NCBI RefSeq assembly: GCF_014201135.1
Contig: NZ_JACHDR010000001.1
Coordinates: 2,356,001-2,420,000 of the forward strand
Source of the DNA: Neomicrococcus aestuarii
Lineage (GTDB): Bacteria; Actinomycetota; Actinomycetes; Actinomycetales; Micrococcaceae
DNA length: 64,000 nucleotides
Reading direction: 5' to 3'
The notes beneath the pieces were generated by a model. That model had not been told where the DNA came from. It did no database searches and saw only the letters and a program-made list of their open reading frames with translations. How positions within the stretch are numbered: position 1 is the stretch's first letter; the number at the start of each line of letters is the position of its first letter. This document shows, piece by piece, positions 1-7,789 of this stretch. The translations under genes and the position numbers were made by a program.

Positions 1-1
1 G

Positions 2-199
2 GTGCACGCGGATGAGCGATTCACGCATCACCGGCCTATCGTGGCGGGTGATGAGCTTGTGGCCACGCTGACCGTGGACACCGTGCGCGCTATGGGCGGT
101 GGTGCGCTGGTCTCTAGCCGCGCCGAGATTGAGACGGTTGCGGGGGAGAAGGTCGCTACCGCGGTCTCGAGCTTGTTGGTACGCGGGGAGGATCAGTAA
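2..199 (+). CDS. MaoC-like dehydratase, HadA/HadC type (3' end only)
   Basis: This is the C-terminal part of a gene that begins before the window; the GTG at position 2 is only the first in-frame codon, not the true start. About 65 residues remain, including a VAGDELVATLTV stretch typical of the hot-dog fold in MaoC-like N-terminal dehydratase proteins. The TAA stop shares one base with the ATG of the next gene, so the two are probably translated together. In actinobacteria such a subunit commonly pairs with a hydratase-motif partner like the next gene to form a (3R)-hydroxyacyl dehydratase. The family assignment rests on the partner gene and this short fragment. Confidence 0.7.
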   Translation: MHADERFTHHRPIVAGDELVATLTVDTVRAMGGGALVSSRAEIETVAGEKVATAVSSLLVRGEDQ

Positions 200-660
200 T
201 GGCTGAAGGTATTGGAATGAAGATCGCGGACCTGAGCGTTGGTGACGTCATTGGTGAGCGTACGGTTCAGGTGAACCGCGCGGATTTGGTCAAGTACGCG
301 GGCGCCAGCGGGGATTTCAACCCCATTCACTGGAACGAACGCTTCGCTACCGAAGTAGGGCTTCCCGGCGTGATTGCCCACGGCATGTGGACCATGGGTA
401 CTGCGGTGCAGCTGGTGAGCGATTGGTGCGGCGATCCTGGCGCTGCCATGGATTACCAGACCCGTTTCTCCAAGCCCGTGCCTATCGCCGATCCCGCCGG
501 GTCCAACCCTGCAGAGGCTGACGGCACGTCCGTTGAGATTACGGGCAAGATTGGTGCTCTGGATCTCGAGGCGTACACGGCTCGCATTGATCTCACGGTC
601 AGCGTTGATGGCCAAAAAGTCCTAGTAAAGGCGCAAGCACTCGTGAGGTTGACTGCGTGA
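199..660 (+). CDS. MaoC family dehydratase, HadB-like
   Basis: The 153-residue protein carries the hydratase-2 motif: a GDFNPIHWNERFA stretch at about residues 42-54, with the catalytic Asp and His, followed by GVIAHGMWTMG. It matches the catalytic HadB-type subunit of a (3R)-hydroxyacyl thioester dehydratase. The neighbouring upstream fragment is the likely non-catalytic partner. The start overlaps the upstream stop by one base, and the stop overlaps the murB GTG (GTGA), so the three genes form one translationally coupled unit. Its substrate (fatty acid synthesis or another acyl chain) cannot be read from the sequence. Confidence 0.85.
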   Translation: MAEGIGMKIADLSVGDVIGERTVQVNRADLVKYAGASGDFNPIHWNERFATEVGLPGVIAHGMWTMGTAVQLVSDWCGDPGAAMDYQTRFSKPVPIADPAGSNPAEADGTSVEITGKIGALDLEAYTARIDLTVSVDGQKVLVKAQALVRLTA

Positions 661-1730
661 AACTCAGTGAACTGACCACCACCGGCGTGGGCGGTCCGGC
701 GGGCAACTACGTGCGTGCGGGCTCGAGCGACGCGATCGTTGCTGCGGTGCGCGCGGCCGATCAGGCGGGCGAGGATGTCCTCATTGTGGGCGGCGGGTCC
801 AACTTGGTGGTGGATGACGCTGGCTACCCCGGCACCGTGATTCACGTTGCGTCGCGAGGTATTTCTTTTGAGAACGACGACGCAGCTCCCCAAAGCGCCC
901 TCGTCAGGGTTCAAGCGGGTCACCCGTGGGACGACGTCGTAGCGAAGACCGTCGCTCGCCGCTTGTCCGGTCTCGAAGCGCTCTCCGGCATTCCAGGGGC
1001 CGCGGGAGCCACTCCTGTCCAGAACGTCGGCGCCTACGGTTCTGACGTCTCACAGACGCTTGAGAGCATTCTGACGTGGGATCGCGTGGAAGAGGACTAC
1101 CGAGATTTCTCCGCCGCGGAGCTGGTGTTCGGCTACCGCGATTCGCTGCTCAAACATTCCACCACCAACGGGTCGCCGCGCTATGTGGTGTTGACGGTGG
1201 ATTTCCGCTTGAAGACATCCGAGCTCTCCGCACCAGTTCAATATGCGGAGCTTGCTAAGGCTTTGGGCGTCGAAGTGGGGGAGCGAGCTCCCTCCGCTGA
1301 CGTGCGCCGCGAGGTGTTGCGATTGCGTGCATCAAAGGGCATGGTCTTGGATCCCGAGGACCGGGACACCTATTCCACCGGTTCTTTCTTCACCAATCCC
1401 ATCGTGTCCCAAGCGGTCATCGACCAGCTTCCCGAGGACGCACCGCGGTACCCCACGCTGAACCCGAACGAGTTCAAGACCTCCGCCGCCTGGCTCATCG
1501 ACCGAGCCGGCTTCGGAAAGGGCTACGGCCTCGAAGGAACTGAAGGTTTCCCGATCACGCAAGGCCGCGCCTCACTGTCCACCAAGCACACGCTAGCTCT
1601 CACGAATAGGGGAGCTGCGTCGTCGTACGACATCGTGAATCTGGCCCAAGCCGTCCGCGCAGGTGTGGAAGCGAAATTCGGCATTGTTCTTCACAACGAA
1701 CCACTGCTGATCAACACGTCGCTGGACTAG
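657..1730 (+). CDS. murB: UDP-N-acetylenolpyruvoylglucosamine reductase MurB
   Basis: MurB is a flavoenzyme that reduces UDP-GlcNAc-enolpyruvate to UDP-N-acetylmuramate with NADPH in peptidoglycan synthesis. Seen here: the FAD-binding VGGGSNLVV at residues 44-52, the SGIPGAAGATPVQNVGAYG block near 110-128, a GSFFTNP segment carrying the catalytic Ser, and a C-terminal HNEP with the catalytic Glu. The length of 357 residues fits a type I enzyme. The start is a GTG overlapping the preceding stop. The gene contains two copies of the dispersed 14-bp word, read as peptide NDDAA near residue 75 and as GAASS near residue 320. Confidence 0.96.
   Translation: MKLSELTTTGVGGPAGNYVRAGSSDAIVAAVRAADQAGEDVLIVGGGSNLVVDDAGYPGTVIHVASRGISFENDDAAPQSALVRVQAGHPWDDVVAKTVARRLSGLEALSGIPGAAGATPVQNVGAYGSDVSQTLESILTWDRVEEDYRDFSAAELVFGYRDSLLKHSTTNGSPRYVVLTVDFRLKTSELSAPVQYAELAKALGVEVGERAPSADVRREVLRLRASKGMVLDPEDRDTYSTGSFFTNPIVSQAVIDQLPEDAPRYPTLNPNEFKTSAAWLIDRAGFGKGYGLEGTEGFPITQGRASLSTKHTLALTNRGAASSYDIVNLAQAVRAGVEAKFGIVLHNEPLLINTSLD
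874..887 (+). repeat. Dispersed 14-bp word, copy 1 (in murB)
   Basis: Exact ACGACGACGCAGCT inside murB, read in frame as AAC-GAC-GAC-GCA-GCT (NDDAA). The flanks GAGA and (C/T)CC are shared with the nusG copy. Confidence 0.85.
1613..1626 (-). repeat. Dispersed 14-bp word, copy 2 (in murB)
   Basis: Exact copy in opposite orientation (AGCTGCGTCGTCGT on the plus strand), 726 bp after copy 1. Here it encodes part of GAASSY, a different frame from copy 1. Confidence 0.85.
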
Positions 1731-1802
1731 ATTTCTCAGCCCCCCACATTGTTCCTCCTTTCTTCCTCAAAGCCCTAGACGCCGGGCGAGAGGGGGAGGA
1801 AC

Positions 1803-2045
1803 ATGGGGTGCATGACAGGCGAAAAATTTCATCCGAATATTGGCAGTCCCGTAGTGGAGCACACCACTAGTCTTGAGCAAGCTCTCGCCATGGCGGAAGC
1901 TAACGAGAAGCAAGCGAAACGTTTGCTCGATGACGCGAAGAAGAAGTTCGCGGCTGGCGACATCCCGCAGTCTCGTCTTGACGAGTTGCAACGGCTCTAC
2001 GACACCGCAGTCGAGGACCACATTCGTACCAACCGCGAATCCTAG
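1803..2045 (+). CDS. Small hypothetical protein, helical and charged
   Basis: An 80-residue ORF preceded by a strong purine-rich ribosome site (GGGGGAGGA at 1792-1800). The ATG at 1803 lies three bases after GGAGG, and a second in-frame ATG at 1812 lies twelve bases after it, so the start is uncertain by three residues. The product is rich in Ala, Lys, Glu and Asp, with an amphipathic helix pattern from about residue 24 to the end; no signal or membrane segment is seen. It ends just before a bidirectional terminator shared with asd. I do not recognise the family. The good ribosome site and terminator make it a probable real gene. Confidence 0.6.
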   Translation: MGCMTGEKFHPNIGSPVVEHTTSLEQALAMAEANEKQAKRLLDDAKKKFAAGDIPQSRLDELQRLYDTAVEDHIRTNRES

Positions 2046-2066
2046 CGAACCTCAAATCACAGCTAA

Positions 2067-2115
2067 AAAGTCGGCTCCCGCACCTTCCTGAATGGAAAGC
2101 GCGGGAGCCGACTTT
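2067..2115. terminator. Bidirectional terminator between the 1803 gene and asd
   Basis: A perfect 15-bp inverted repeat (AAAGTCGGCTCCCGC at 2067-2081 pairing with 2101-2115) around an 18-nt loop. The A/T ends give a U-rich tail in both directions. It lies between two converging genes. Confidence 0.9.
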
Positions 2116-2135
2116 GTCTTGCTGAAGCTTAGTTC

Positions 2136-3254
2136 TTAGAGGCGACCAGTGGCGATCGCGAGCATGCGGCGCAAAGGCTCCGCAGCGCCCCACAGCAGCT
2201 GGTCACCTACGGTGAACGCGCTGATGTACTGAGGACCCATTTCGAGCTGGCGGATGCGGCCCACAGGAACGCGGAGCGTGCCGGAAGCAGCGACCGGGGT
2301 GAGATCCTGCATGGTGGCTTCCTTGGTGTTAGGAACTACCTGTGCCCACTCGTTGTCCTCGGCCAGCAACTTCTCAATCTCGGCCACTGACAGCTCTTCC
2401 CTAAGCTTGATGGTCAGCGCCTGAGAGTGCGAGCGCATGGCACCAATACGGACGCAGAGGCCGTCCATGATGATCTTGTTGTCATCGCCGGTCTGAAGGA
2501 TCTTGTTGGTCTCAACGCCGGCCTTCCACTCTTCGCGTGACTGGCCGTTGCCAAGATCGGAGTCGATCCACGGGATCAAGGATCCGCCAAGGGGAACACC
2601 GAACTGGCTAGCGTCGAGTTCAGTGCGCTGCTTCTCAAGGACCTTACGGTCGATCTCGAGGATGGCAGAGGCCGGGTCTGCCAGCTCATCGCTGACTGCA
2701 GCATTGATGTCGCCGAACTGGTTGAGCAGTTCACGCATGTGCTTAGCTCCACCGCCGGAAGCGGCCTGATACGTCATGGACGTGCCCCACTCCACCAGAT
2801 TGTTGCGGAACAAGCCGCCCAAGCCCATAAGCATGCAGGAGACGGTGCAGTTGCCGCCCACAAAGTCCTTCACGCCGGACTCGAGGCCGCGGTCAATGAC
2901 ATCGCGGTTGATGGGGTCCAGAACAATGATGGAGTCATCGTTCATGCGCAAAGAGGATGCGGCGTCGATCCAGAGACCGTCCCAGCCCTGCGAACGGAGC
3001 TTCGTGTGCACGTCTTTGGTGTAGTCGCCGCCCTGAGCCGTGACGATGATCGGCAGCTTCGCCAACTCGTCTACGTCATGGGCGTCCTTAAGAGCGGGCG
3101 CGCCCGAAGCGAACTCCGGTGCTGCGCCGCCTGGGTTGGACGTCGAGAAAAATACGGGATCGAGGTGCTCGAAGTCGCCCTCTTCTTGCAATCGCTGCAT
3201 GAGGACGGAGCCCACCATGCCGCGGTAGCCCACAAAGCCTACGGATGAAGTCAT
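2136..3254 (-). CDS. asd: Aspartate-semialdehyde dehydrogenase
   Basis: Asd reduces aspartyl phosphate to aspartate semialdehyde with NADPH, feeding lysine/diaminopimelate, threonine and methionine synthesis. The NADP-binding [13 protein letters not shown] is at residues 6-18 and the catalytic Cys136 sits in GGNCTVSC. The motif and the 372-residue length match the long form typified by the E. coli enzyme rather than the shorter form (about 340-350 residues) common in other actinobacteria. A -10-like TAGAAT lies six bases before the ATG, suggesting a leaderless transcript. The gene is convergent with the small ORF at 1803 and is not coupled to lysC here. Confidence 0.95.
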   Translation of the reverse strand: MTSSVGFVGYRGMVGSVLMQRLQEEGDFEHLDPVFFSTSNPGGAAPEFASGAPALKDAHDVDELAKLPIIVTAQGGDYTKDVHTKLRSQGWDGLWIDAASSLRMNDDSIIVLDPINRDVIDRGLESGVKDFVGGNCTVSCMLMGLGGLFRNNLVEWGTSMTYQAASGGGAKHMRELLNQFGDINAAVSDELADPASAILEIDRKVLEKQRTELDASQFGVPLGGSLIPWIDSDLGNGQSREEWKAGVETNKILQTGDDNKIIMDGLCVRIGAMRSHSQALTIKLREELSVAEIEKLLAEDNEWAQVVPNTKEATMQDLTPVAASGTLRVPVGRIRQLEMGPQYISAFTVGDQLLWGAAEPLRRMLAIATGRL

Positions 3255-3260
3255 CTGACC

Positions 3261-3266
3261 ATTCTA
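3261..3266 (-). promoter_or_regulatory. Candidate -10 box of a leaderless asd promoter
   Basis: Minus-strand TAGAAT followed by six bases and then the asd ATG. Transcription starting about seven bases downstream of the hexamer would begin at the start codon. No convincing -35 box is visible. Confidence 0.4.
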
Positions 3267-3323
3267 AAGCGATCTCAGGCTCAGTACCTAGGAGTTGTGT
3301 CACGTGTACGTCACACCAAAAAC

Positions 3324-3578
3324 CTAGGCGGCAGGGTCCTCTGTGGTGGATTGCTCCAGCTCAAGTGCCTTGCGGCGCTGGTTGATAGCCCAGAAGGCGG
3401 AGAACGCAAAGACCTGAGTGACCACCAGCAGGACAATGAGTCCAGCAATGCGTTGGCCGGTCAGGACCATCCACAATCCCAGCCCTGCGCAGATCAAAGC
3501 AAGGAGCGGGAACAGCATGTAGCCCAGAACAAACAGGATGTCCGGGCGTCGAGATAATTCGCGGAATGCTTCCTTCAT
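3324..3578 (-). CDS. Small two-helix membrane protein
   Basis: An 84-residue protein with two hydrophobic segments (about residues 14-37 and 44-65), a basic N-terminus and an acidic, charged tail. It lies seven bases after dfrA on the same strand and is likely the last gene of the thyA-dfrA operon. No catalytic motif is seen. I know it only as a conserved hypothetical type common near folate genes in Micrococcaceae; the function is unknown. Confidence 0.7.
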   Translation of the reverse strand: MKEAFRELSRRPDILFVLGYMLFPLLALICAGLGLWMVLTGQRIAGLIVLLVVTQVFAFSAFWAINQRRKALELEQSTTEDPAA

Positions 3579-3584
3579 AGGTGC

Positions 3585-4097
3585 CTAAGCTCCTTTTCGT
3601 TCCCACAGTTCAAAGCGATAGCGCAGTCCACTCATGGAGGTCTTCCAATCCTCCGCTGGATCCACCGTGACCTGCTCCCACTCATCGGTCAGCTCGGGCG
3701 CACGGGTGTCACCCTCGAGCTCCAGATCGATGCGGGTGATCACCAGAGTATCCGCGAGAGGAAGCAGAGCTTCGTAAAGCTTCCCACCACCAATCACCCA
3801 AATCTCCTCGGCGCCTGGCTGCTTGCGGGCAAGCTCCATGGCGTCGGCAGTCGCGGAAACCACCAAGCCGCCCTTGTCAGTGACTTCCTTGGCGATCTCC
3901 TCGTGGGATGTCAGCACAATTGAGGTGCGGTCCTTGAGCGGACGGAACCGTGGAGGTAAGGATTCCCACGTACGGCGGCCCATGATGATGGGGTGTCCGC
4001 TGGTGACTCGCTGGAAGTGCTGCAGATCTTCGGGCAGGTGCCAAGGCATGGAGCCGGCATCGCCAATCACTCCGTTGGTGGACTGTGCCCAGATCAT
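3585..4097 (-). CDS. Dihydrofolate reductase
   Basis: Reduces dihydrofolate to tetrahydrofolate with NADPH, recycling the product of ThyA next door. Seen here: the N-terminal WAQSTNGVIG, MPWHLPEDLQHF carrying the active-site acid, GHPIIMGRRTWESL, and the C-terminal EIWVIGGGKLYEALL with the conserved GG. The reading frame stays open upstream into thyA, but the extra 49 residues are Arg/Ser-rich and look like an overlap artefact. I chose the ATG at 4097, giving 170 residues, the usual length. A non-standard start (CTG near 4136) just after the thyA stop would restore the first beta strand and cannot be excluded. Confidence 0.88.
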   Translation of the reverse strand: MIWAQSTNGVIGDAGSMPWHLPEDLQHFQRVTSGHPIIMGRRTWESLPPRFRPLKDRTSIVLTSHEEIAKEVTDKGGLVVSATADAMELARKQPGAEEIWVIGGGKLYEALLPLADTLVITRIDLELEGDTRAPELTDEWEQVTVDPAEDWKTSMSGLRYRFELWERKGA

Positions 4098-4143
4098 CGC
4101 TATGCGGTTTTTGGCCGGCGTTTCGAGCCGGTGCAGTGGATCT

Positions 4144-4947
4144 CTAGACGGCAATCGGGGCCGCAATCGTCGCGTGGTGCTGATAGTTGTGAATCGTAAA
4201 ATCCTCGAACTTGTAGCCGAAGATGTCCTCCGGCTGACGGTCAATGGTCAAAGTGGGGTACGGGAAGGGCTCCCGTGAGAGCTGCTCGGTGACCTGCTCC
4301 ACGTGGTTGTCATAGATATGGCAATCACCGCCAGTCCAAATGAATTCGCCCGGCTCTAGGCCCACTTGTTGCGCCACCATGAGGGTGAGCAACGAGTAGG
4401 ACGCAATGTTGAACGGGACGCCCAAGAACATATCGGCGCTGCGCTGATACAACTGGCAGGAGAGCTTGCCATCGGCGACGTAGAACTGGAAGAACGCGTG
4501 GCACGGGGGAAGTGCCATGTTGTGAAGTTCGGCGACGTTCCACGCGGACACAATGTGGCGGCGTGAATCTGGTTTGTCCTTCAAATCTTGAATGAGCCGA
4601 GCGATCTGGTCGATGTGCTCGCCATCCGGCGTCGGCCAAGAACGCCACTGCACTCCGTAAACCGGGCCCAGCTCACCGTTCTCATCAGCCCACTCGTCCC
4701 AAATGGTGACGCCATTTTCTTTCATGAAAGCGGTGTTCGATTCTCCGCGCAAGAACCACAAGAGTTCGATCGCGACGGACTTGAAGTGCACGCGCTTAGT
4801 GGTGATCAGCGGGAAGGACTGGCCAAGATCGAAGCGAATTTGGCGGCCAAAAACGCTTCGTGTTCCCGTGCCCGTTCGGTCGCTTTTCTGGGTGCCGTTT
4901 TCGAGGACGTCCCTCAAGAGATCTTCATACGGGGTTGGAATAGTCAC
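4144..4947 (-). CDS. thyA: Thymidylate synthase ThyA
   Basis: Methylates dUMP to dTMP using methylene-tetrahydrofolate and releases dihydrofolate. The 267-residue protein shows the catalytic Cys149 in [10 protein letters not shown], the [18 protein letters not shown] block, and the dUMP/folate-binding [11 protein letters not shown] near the N-terminus. It is the first gene of an operon with dfrA and a small membrane protein, placing both halves of the thymidylate cycle together. This is the classical ThyA, not the flavin-dependent ThyX. Confidence 0.97.
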   Translation of the reverse strand: MTIPTPYEDLLRDVLENGTQKSDRTGTGTRSVFGRQIRFDLGQSFPLITTKRVHFKSVAIELLWFLRGESNTAFMKENGVTIWDEWADENGELGPVYGVQWRSWPTPDGEHIDQIARLIQDLKDKPDSRRHIVSAWNVAELHNMALPPCHAFFQFYVADGKLSCQLYQRSADMFLGVPFNIASYSLLTLMVAQQVGLEPGEFIWTGGDCHIYDNHVEQVTEQLSREPFPYPTLTIDRQPEDIFGYKFEDFTIHNYQHHATIAAPIAV

Positions 4948-5010
4948 CGGGTCAGTCTACCTATTTTCGTTCTGGTGCTCTGAGATTGCCCGTATTCACA
5001 GGGAGAGATC

Positions 5011-5049
5011 GGCGGGTCGGGCTTCAAACAGTGGGAAGGCTGACCCGCC
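5011..5049 (-). terminator. Hairpin after the M14 peptidase gene
   Basis: GGCGGGTC at 5011-5018 pairs with GACCCGCC at 5042-5049, and the stem continues inward through GGCTTC/GAAGGC with one mismatch. It lies 22 bases past the peptidase stop. No long U tract is present, as is common in actinobacteria. Confidence 0.6.
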
Positions 5050-5071
5050 GAAGGTGGTTTATTGCAGGCGG

Positions 5072-6136
5072 TTACTCTTCGCCGCGGCTGCCCTGTTCAG
5101 CCAGCGTTTCCCAGAAAGAAGTGTCCGCGGTGTCGATGGATCCGTCGGCGATTGCACGGGTGGTTTCCGTCAACGTGACCACGGTTTGCTTGATGAGGTA
5201 ACCGTTACTCTTTTGTCCCAAAACGTACGAGTCGTAGAAGTGGTCGCTCATTCCGCGCATCTCAAAGAGAAGAGTGGAAATTCCATACTCGACGGCAATT
5301 CCGTTGCGGGAAATAGTTTCGGCGGTGCCACCTACGTATCGGCCAAGATGCCCCCATCCGGTGGGGTCAATGGCATGGAATACGACGGCGCCTAGTCGCT
5401 TCGATCCTTCGAGGACAGTTGCGTCCACATTGGGTGTGGTGGGGTAAAGGATGGATCCGGAGACGAGTTCACCGTCGCGCGCGGCGGTGGCCCCTTGATG
5501 ATGCAGATCGATCATGTAGTCGATCTTGTACTTGCGCATGACGTTGGTGTGGAGGGCCTGAGTTTCAGGCTGGATTTTGACAACGTGATCTCGGTTCAGA
5601 TCCACTTCGTTGGCGTTGTAGCGCGTGAGATGACGGCCGGTCGCAATGTAGTCGTCAAGCGAGAAATTAACATCTCCCATGGCGCCATCCGGGTTGAGCA
5701 TGGGAACGATCAACACGTTGACACCCTCAAGAACGGCGCTGTTCTTGCCTGTGCCAAGATGCTTGATGAATTCGAGTGCACCTTCGGTGGTCAGCTGTTC
5801 GTTTCCATGCTGTTGGGTCAGGAAAAGAATCGTTGGGTTGGCGGGATTGGTGAGGTACTTCGCCAGGTAGAGATCGCGACCTTTGACGGACTGACCGATG
5901 ACTTCCAGCTCGAGGCTCTGTTGCCGTGTCGCCTGCTTTTTGAGCTCTGCCACTAGCTCGTCATAGGTGTGAAGGATTGAGGAATTGATGGTCTCGTTTC
6001 CTCCATAGCCAGGGCCTTCTCCCACGCCGAAGGCAGCGGGCGCCGTGGCGAGACCGCCGGCTGCAAAAACGGTCGTGAAGCCAAGAATTCCTAGGGAACG
6101 TCGAGAAATTGTCTTTCCATCTGGATGTTTACGCAT
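5072..6136 (-). CDS. Exported M14-family zinc carboxypeptidase
   Basis: A 354-residue secreted metallopeptidase. The N-terminus has a twin-arginine signal (SRRSLGILGF at residues 11-20, then a hydrophobic stretch and Ala-rich cleavage region), so it is probably exported folded through the Tat pathway. The M14 zinc motif is visible as HGNE (His110, Glu113), with a later DLHH supplying the third ligand and a Glu in FEMRG as the probable catalytic base. The substrate (peptidoglycan peptide or protein C-terminus) cannot be told. It appears to be a single-gene unit followed by a hairpin. Confidence 0.88.
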   Translation of the reverse strand: MRKHPDGKTISRRSLGILGFTTVFAAGGLATAPAAFGVGEGPGYGGNETINSSILHTYDELVAELKKQATRQQSLELEVIGQSVKGRDLYLAKYLTNPANPTILFLTQQHGNEQLTTEGALEFIKHLGTGKNSAVLEGVNVLIVPMLNPDGAMGDVNFSLDDYIATGRHLTRYNANEVDLNRDHVVKIQPETQALHTNVMRKYKIDYMIDLHHQGATAARDGELVSGSILYPTTPNVDATVLEGSKRLGAVVFHAIDPTGWGHLGRYVGGTAETISRNGIAVEYGISTLLFEMRGMSDHFYDSYVLGQKSNGYLIKQTVVTLTETTRAIADGSIDTADTSFWETLAEQGSRGEE

Positions 6137-6443
6137 TGCTCATCTTTCCATTGGAGTTTTCTACACTCGGTAAAAATGGGGATTCATATACCGAGGTTTC
6201 CAGCCAACGTGAGATGAGGGTCATAGTCAAGGCTTTAGTGAAAAATCATTGAGATTTCTCAATGGGAAGCTGACGGGATGGTTTATCTTAGACCTTCGGC
6301 TATTGAGGCCTGGGCCCTCTGGGTGTAAAAGCACCTGTGGGTGTAAAAGCAAAGGTCGCCTGCTTTGCTTTCCAAAAGGAAACGAAGCAAACGACCCTGC
6401 GGGACTACGCGGCTGAAGAAGCCAACGGTGATTCGATCGGAAC
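6137..6443. other. Non-coding gap with a direct repeat and hairpin
   Basis: Between the peptidase start and the acetyltransferase end. It holds a 13-bp direct repeat (GGGTGTAAAAGCA at 6321-6333 and 6339-6351) and the terminator at 6354-6396. Short ORFs here overlap the acetyltransferase or lack ribosome sites, and I see no supported gene. Confidence 0.6.
6354..6396 (-). terminator. Terminator of the acetyltransferase gene
   Basis: An imperfect inverted repeat (6354-6373 with 6378-6396, about 16 of 19 positions pairing) around an AAAA loop. On the minus strand it is followed by a T-rich stretch. Confidence 0.65.
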
Positions 6444-6785
6444 TTAGGTGCGTAGCACCATGTCCTTGTACTCGGGGTAGCGCCCCAAATAATCCAGAAC
6501 GTAAGAGCACTGCGGGATGATCTTCTTCCCTTCAGTACGGAGCTGTTCAAGAACCATAGTCACCAAAGCGCGAGCGTAGCCTTTGCGGCCAAACTTCTCG
6601 TCAATGATGGTGTGCTGGACTTCCACCACGCCATCTTCCTCGTGGTATCCCAAGAAACCGATGAACTGATCACCCTGCCAGAGGTCGAATCGTCCGCGGT
6701 CCTCGTTATGCTCAAGTCGCAAGTTTTCATGCGCGATCTTCTGAACCGGTGTGTTTGGCTGGCCAGCTGAGGGTGAAGCGGTCAT
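6444..6785 (-). CDS. Small GNAT-type N-acetyltransferase (NATD1/YjdJ-like)
   Basis: A 113-residue protein with the compact GNAT pattern: GRFDLWQGDQFIGFLGYHE, then VVEVQHTIID, then the acetyl-CoA loop KFGRKGYARALVTMVLEQL, and a C-terminal IPQCSYVLDYL. The Cys-x-Tyr pattern is typical of the GCN5-related NATD1/YjdJ subfamily, whose substrates are mostly unknown. The length matches the subfamily. It lies downstream of the NUDIX gene in the same direction with a 38-base gap, so it may be co-transcribed. Confidence 0.85.
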   Translation of the reverse strand: MTASPSAGQPNTPVQKIAHENLRLEHNEDRGRFDLWQGDQFIGFLGYHEEDGVVEVQHTIIDEKFGRKGYARALVTMVLEQLRTEGKKIIPQCSYVLDYLGRYPEYKDMVLRT

Positions 6786-6823
6786 CGCGATCTCCTAAGG
6801 GTGATAGTCATCAAACGATGTGT

Positions 6824-7789
6824 TCAGTCATCGTACGGCTCGTAGTGGGAGAGGGAAAGCAACTTGTTGGGGCGGCTGGGTGAACGCAGCGCAATCAAAA
6901 GCGCGCCTGGTCGAAGATAAGGATCATCGCTTGGCAAGTGACGGCTCAAACCTCCAGCAAGATTGCTGTCCAGGACCTCAAAAGCGAGCGGAAGGACCGG
7001 ACGATGTGTGCAAACCACCAAGGACTCTGGCCGGTCAATCAACTTCTGGAAGGCTTTGCGCGCCGAACGCGGATTGCGTTTGGCAGCTTTCTCCGTGAGG
7101 GCGCCGACCTCTTTGTAGTCAACCTTGATATCCCGCGCGTACGGAGTAATAGTTTGAACGCATCGGGTCCATGGACTCGTGTAGATACGTTCTGGTTGCC
7201 ACGTGCGAAGAATTTTCTGAACCGAGAGGGCCTGACGTTTGCCAGTAGCAGCAAGTGGCCTAAGACCCTCATCTCTCGTCCAACTCGAGCGAGGCTTCGC
7301 CTTGGCGTGACGCAACAGAATGAAGGGAATGACATTGAGATGGCCCTTCGCGTACGCCTCAATCAACGCGTCAAGCGGTTCGATGTCAGAAACGTTTGTC
7401 AGCAGCTGACGAGCGATTTGAGGGGACACCCACTGGTATCCGTCCACTTCTTTGCCGTCCGGTTGAGCCGTGCCATTTGTCTTGGCCGCCCAGTAGTACA
7501 CCACTTTGGTTTCTTGACGAACCGGGTAGCTGATGGCCGGCAATGGTAGGCCCAAGCGGATTCTCATCCCGATTTCTTCGTGGACCTCACGCACCGCGCA
7601 TTCGGGCAGAGTCTCGCCATCATCGAGTTTGCCCTTAGGCCATGACCAATCGTCGTAGCGCGGGCGGTGAATCAAAAGAACCTCGAGTGCGCCGGCACGC
7701 TCACGCCAAATGAGCGCACCGGCAGCAAAGATGGTTGCATCCTTCGAGATCTCTGGGGCGTCAGAAGATCGTCGGATCAGACCGTTCAA
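6824..7789 (-). CDS. NUDIX hydrolase fused to histidine phosphatase (MutT1-like)
   Basis: A 321-residue two-domain protein. The NUDIX box [22 protein letters not shown] spans about residues 52-73. A second domain begins at ILLRHAKAK (about residue 157), the RHG signature of the SixA/phosphoglycerate-mutase histidine phosphatases, with a later THRPVLP His. This layout matches mycobacterial MutT1, which hydrolyses 8-oxo-dGTP and diadenosine polyphosphates. Its ATG overlaps the ppk1 stop by four bases (ATGA), so it is coupled to polyphosphate kinase. The substrate here is inferred from the family. Confidence 0.88.
   Translation of the reverse strand: MNGLIRRSSDAPEISKDATIFAAGALIWRERAGALEVLLIHRPRYDDWSWPKGKLDDGETLPECAVREVHEEIGMRIRLGLPLPAISYPVRQETKVVYYWAAKTNGTAQPDGKEVDGYQWVSPQIARQLLTNVSDIEPLDALIEAYAKGHLNVIPFILLRHAKAKPRSSWTRDEGLRPLAATGKRQALSVQKILRTWQPERIYTSPWTRCVQTITPYARDIKVDYKEVGALTEKAAKRNPRSARKAFQKLIDRPESLVVCTHRPVLPLAFEVLDSNLAGGLSRHLPSDDPYLRPGALLIALRSPSRPNKLLSLSHYEPYDD

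Noticed and set aside
4098-4244. A longer dfrA start overlapping thyA by about 100 bases
   Set aside because: The added residues are Arg/Ser-rich, unlike DHFR, and come from the shifted thyA frame.
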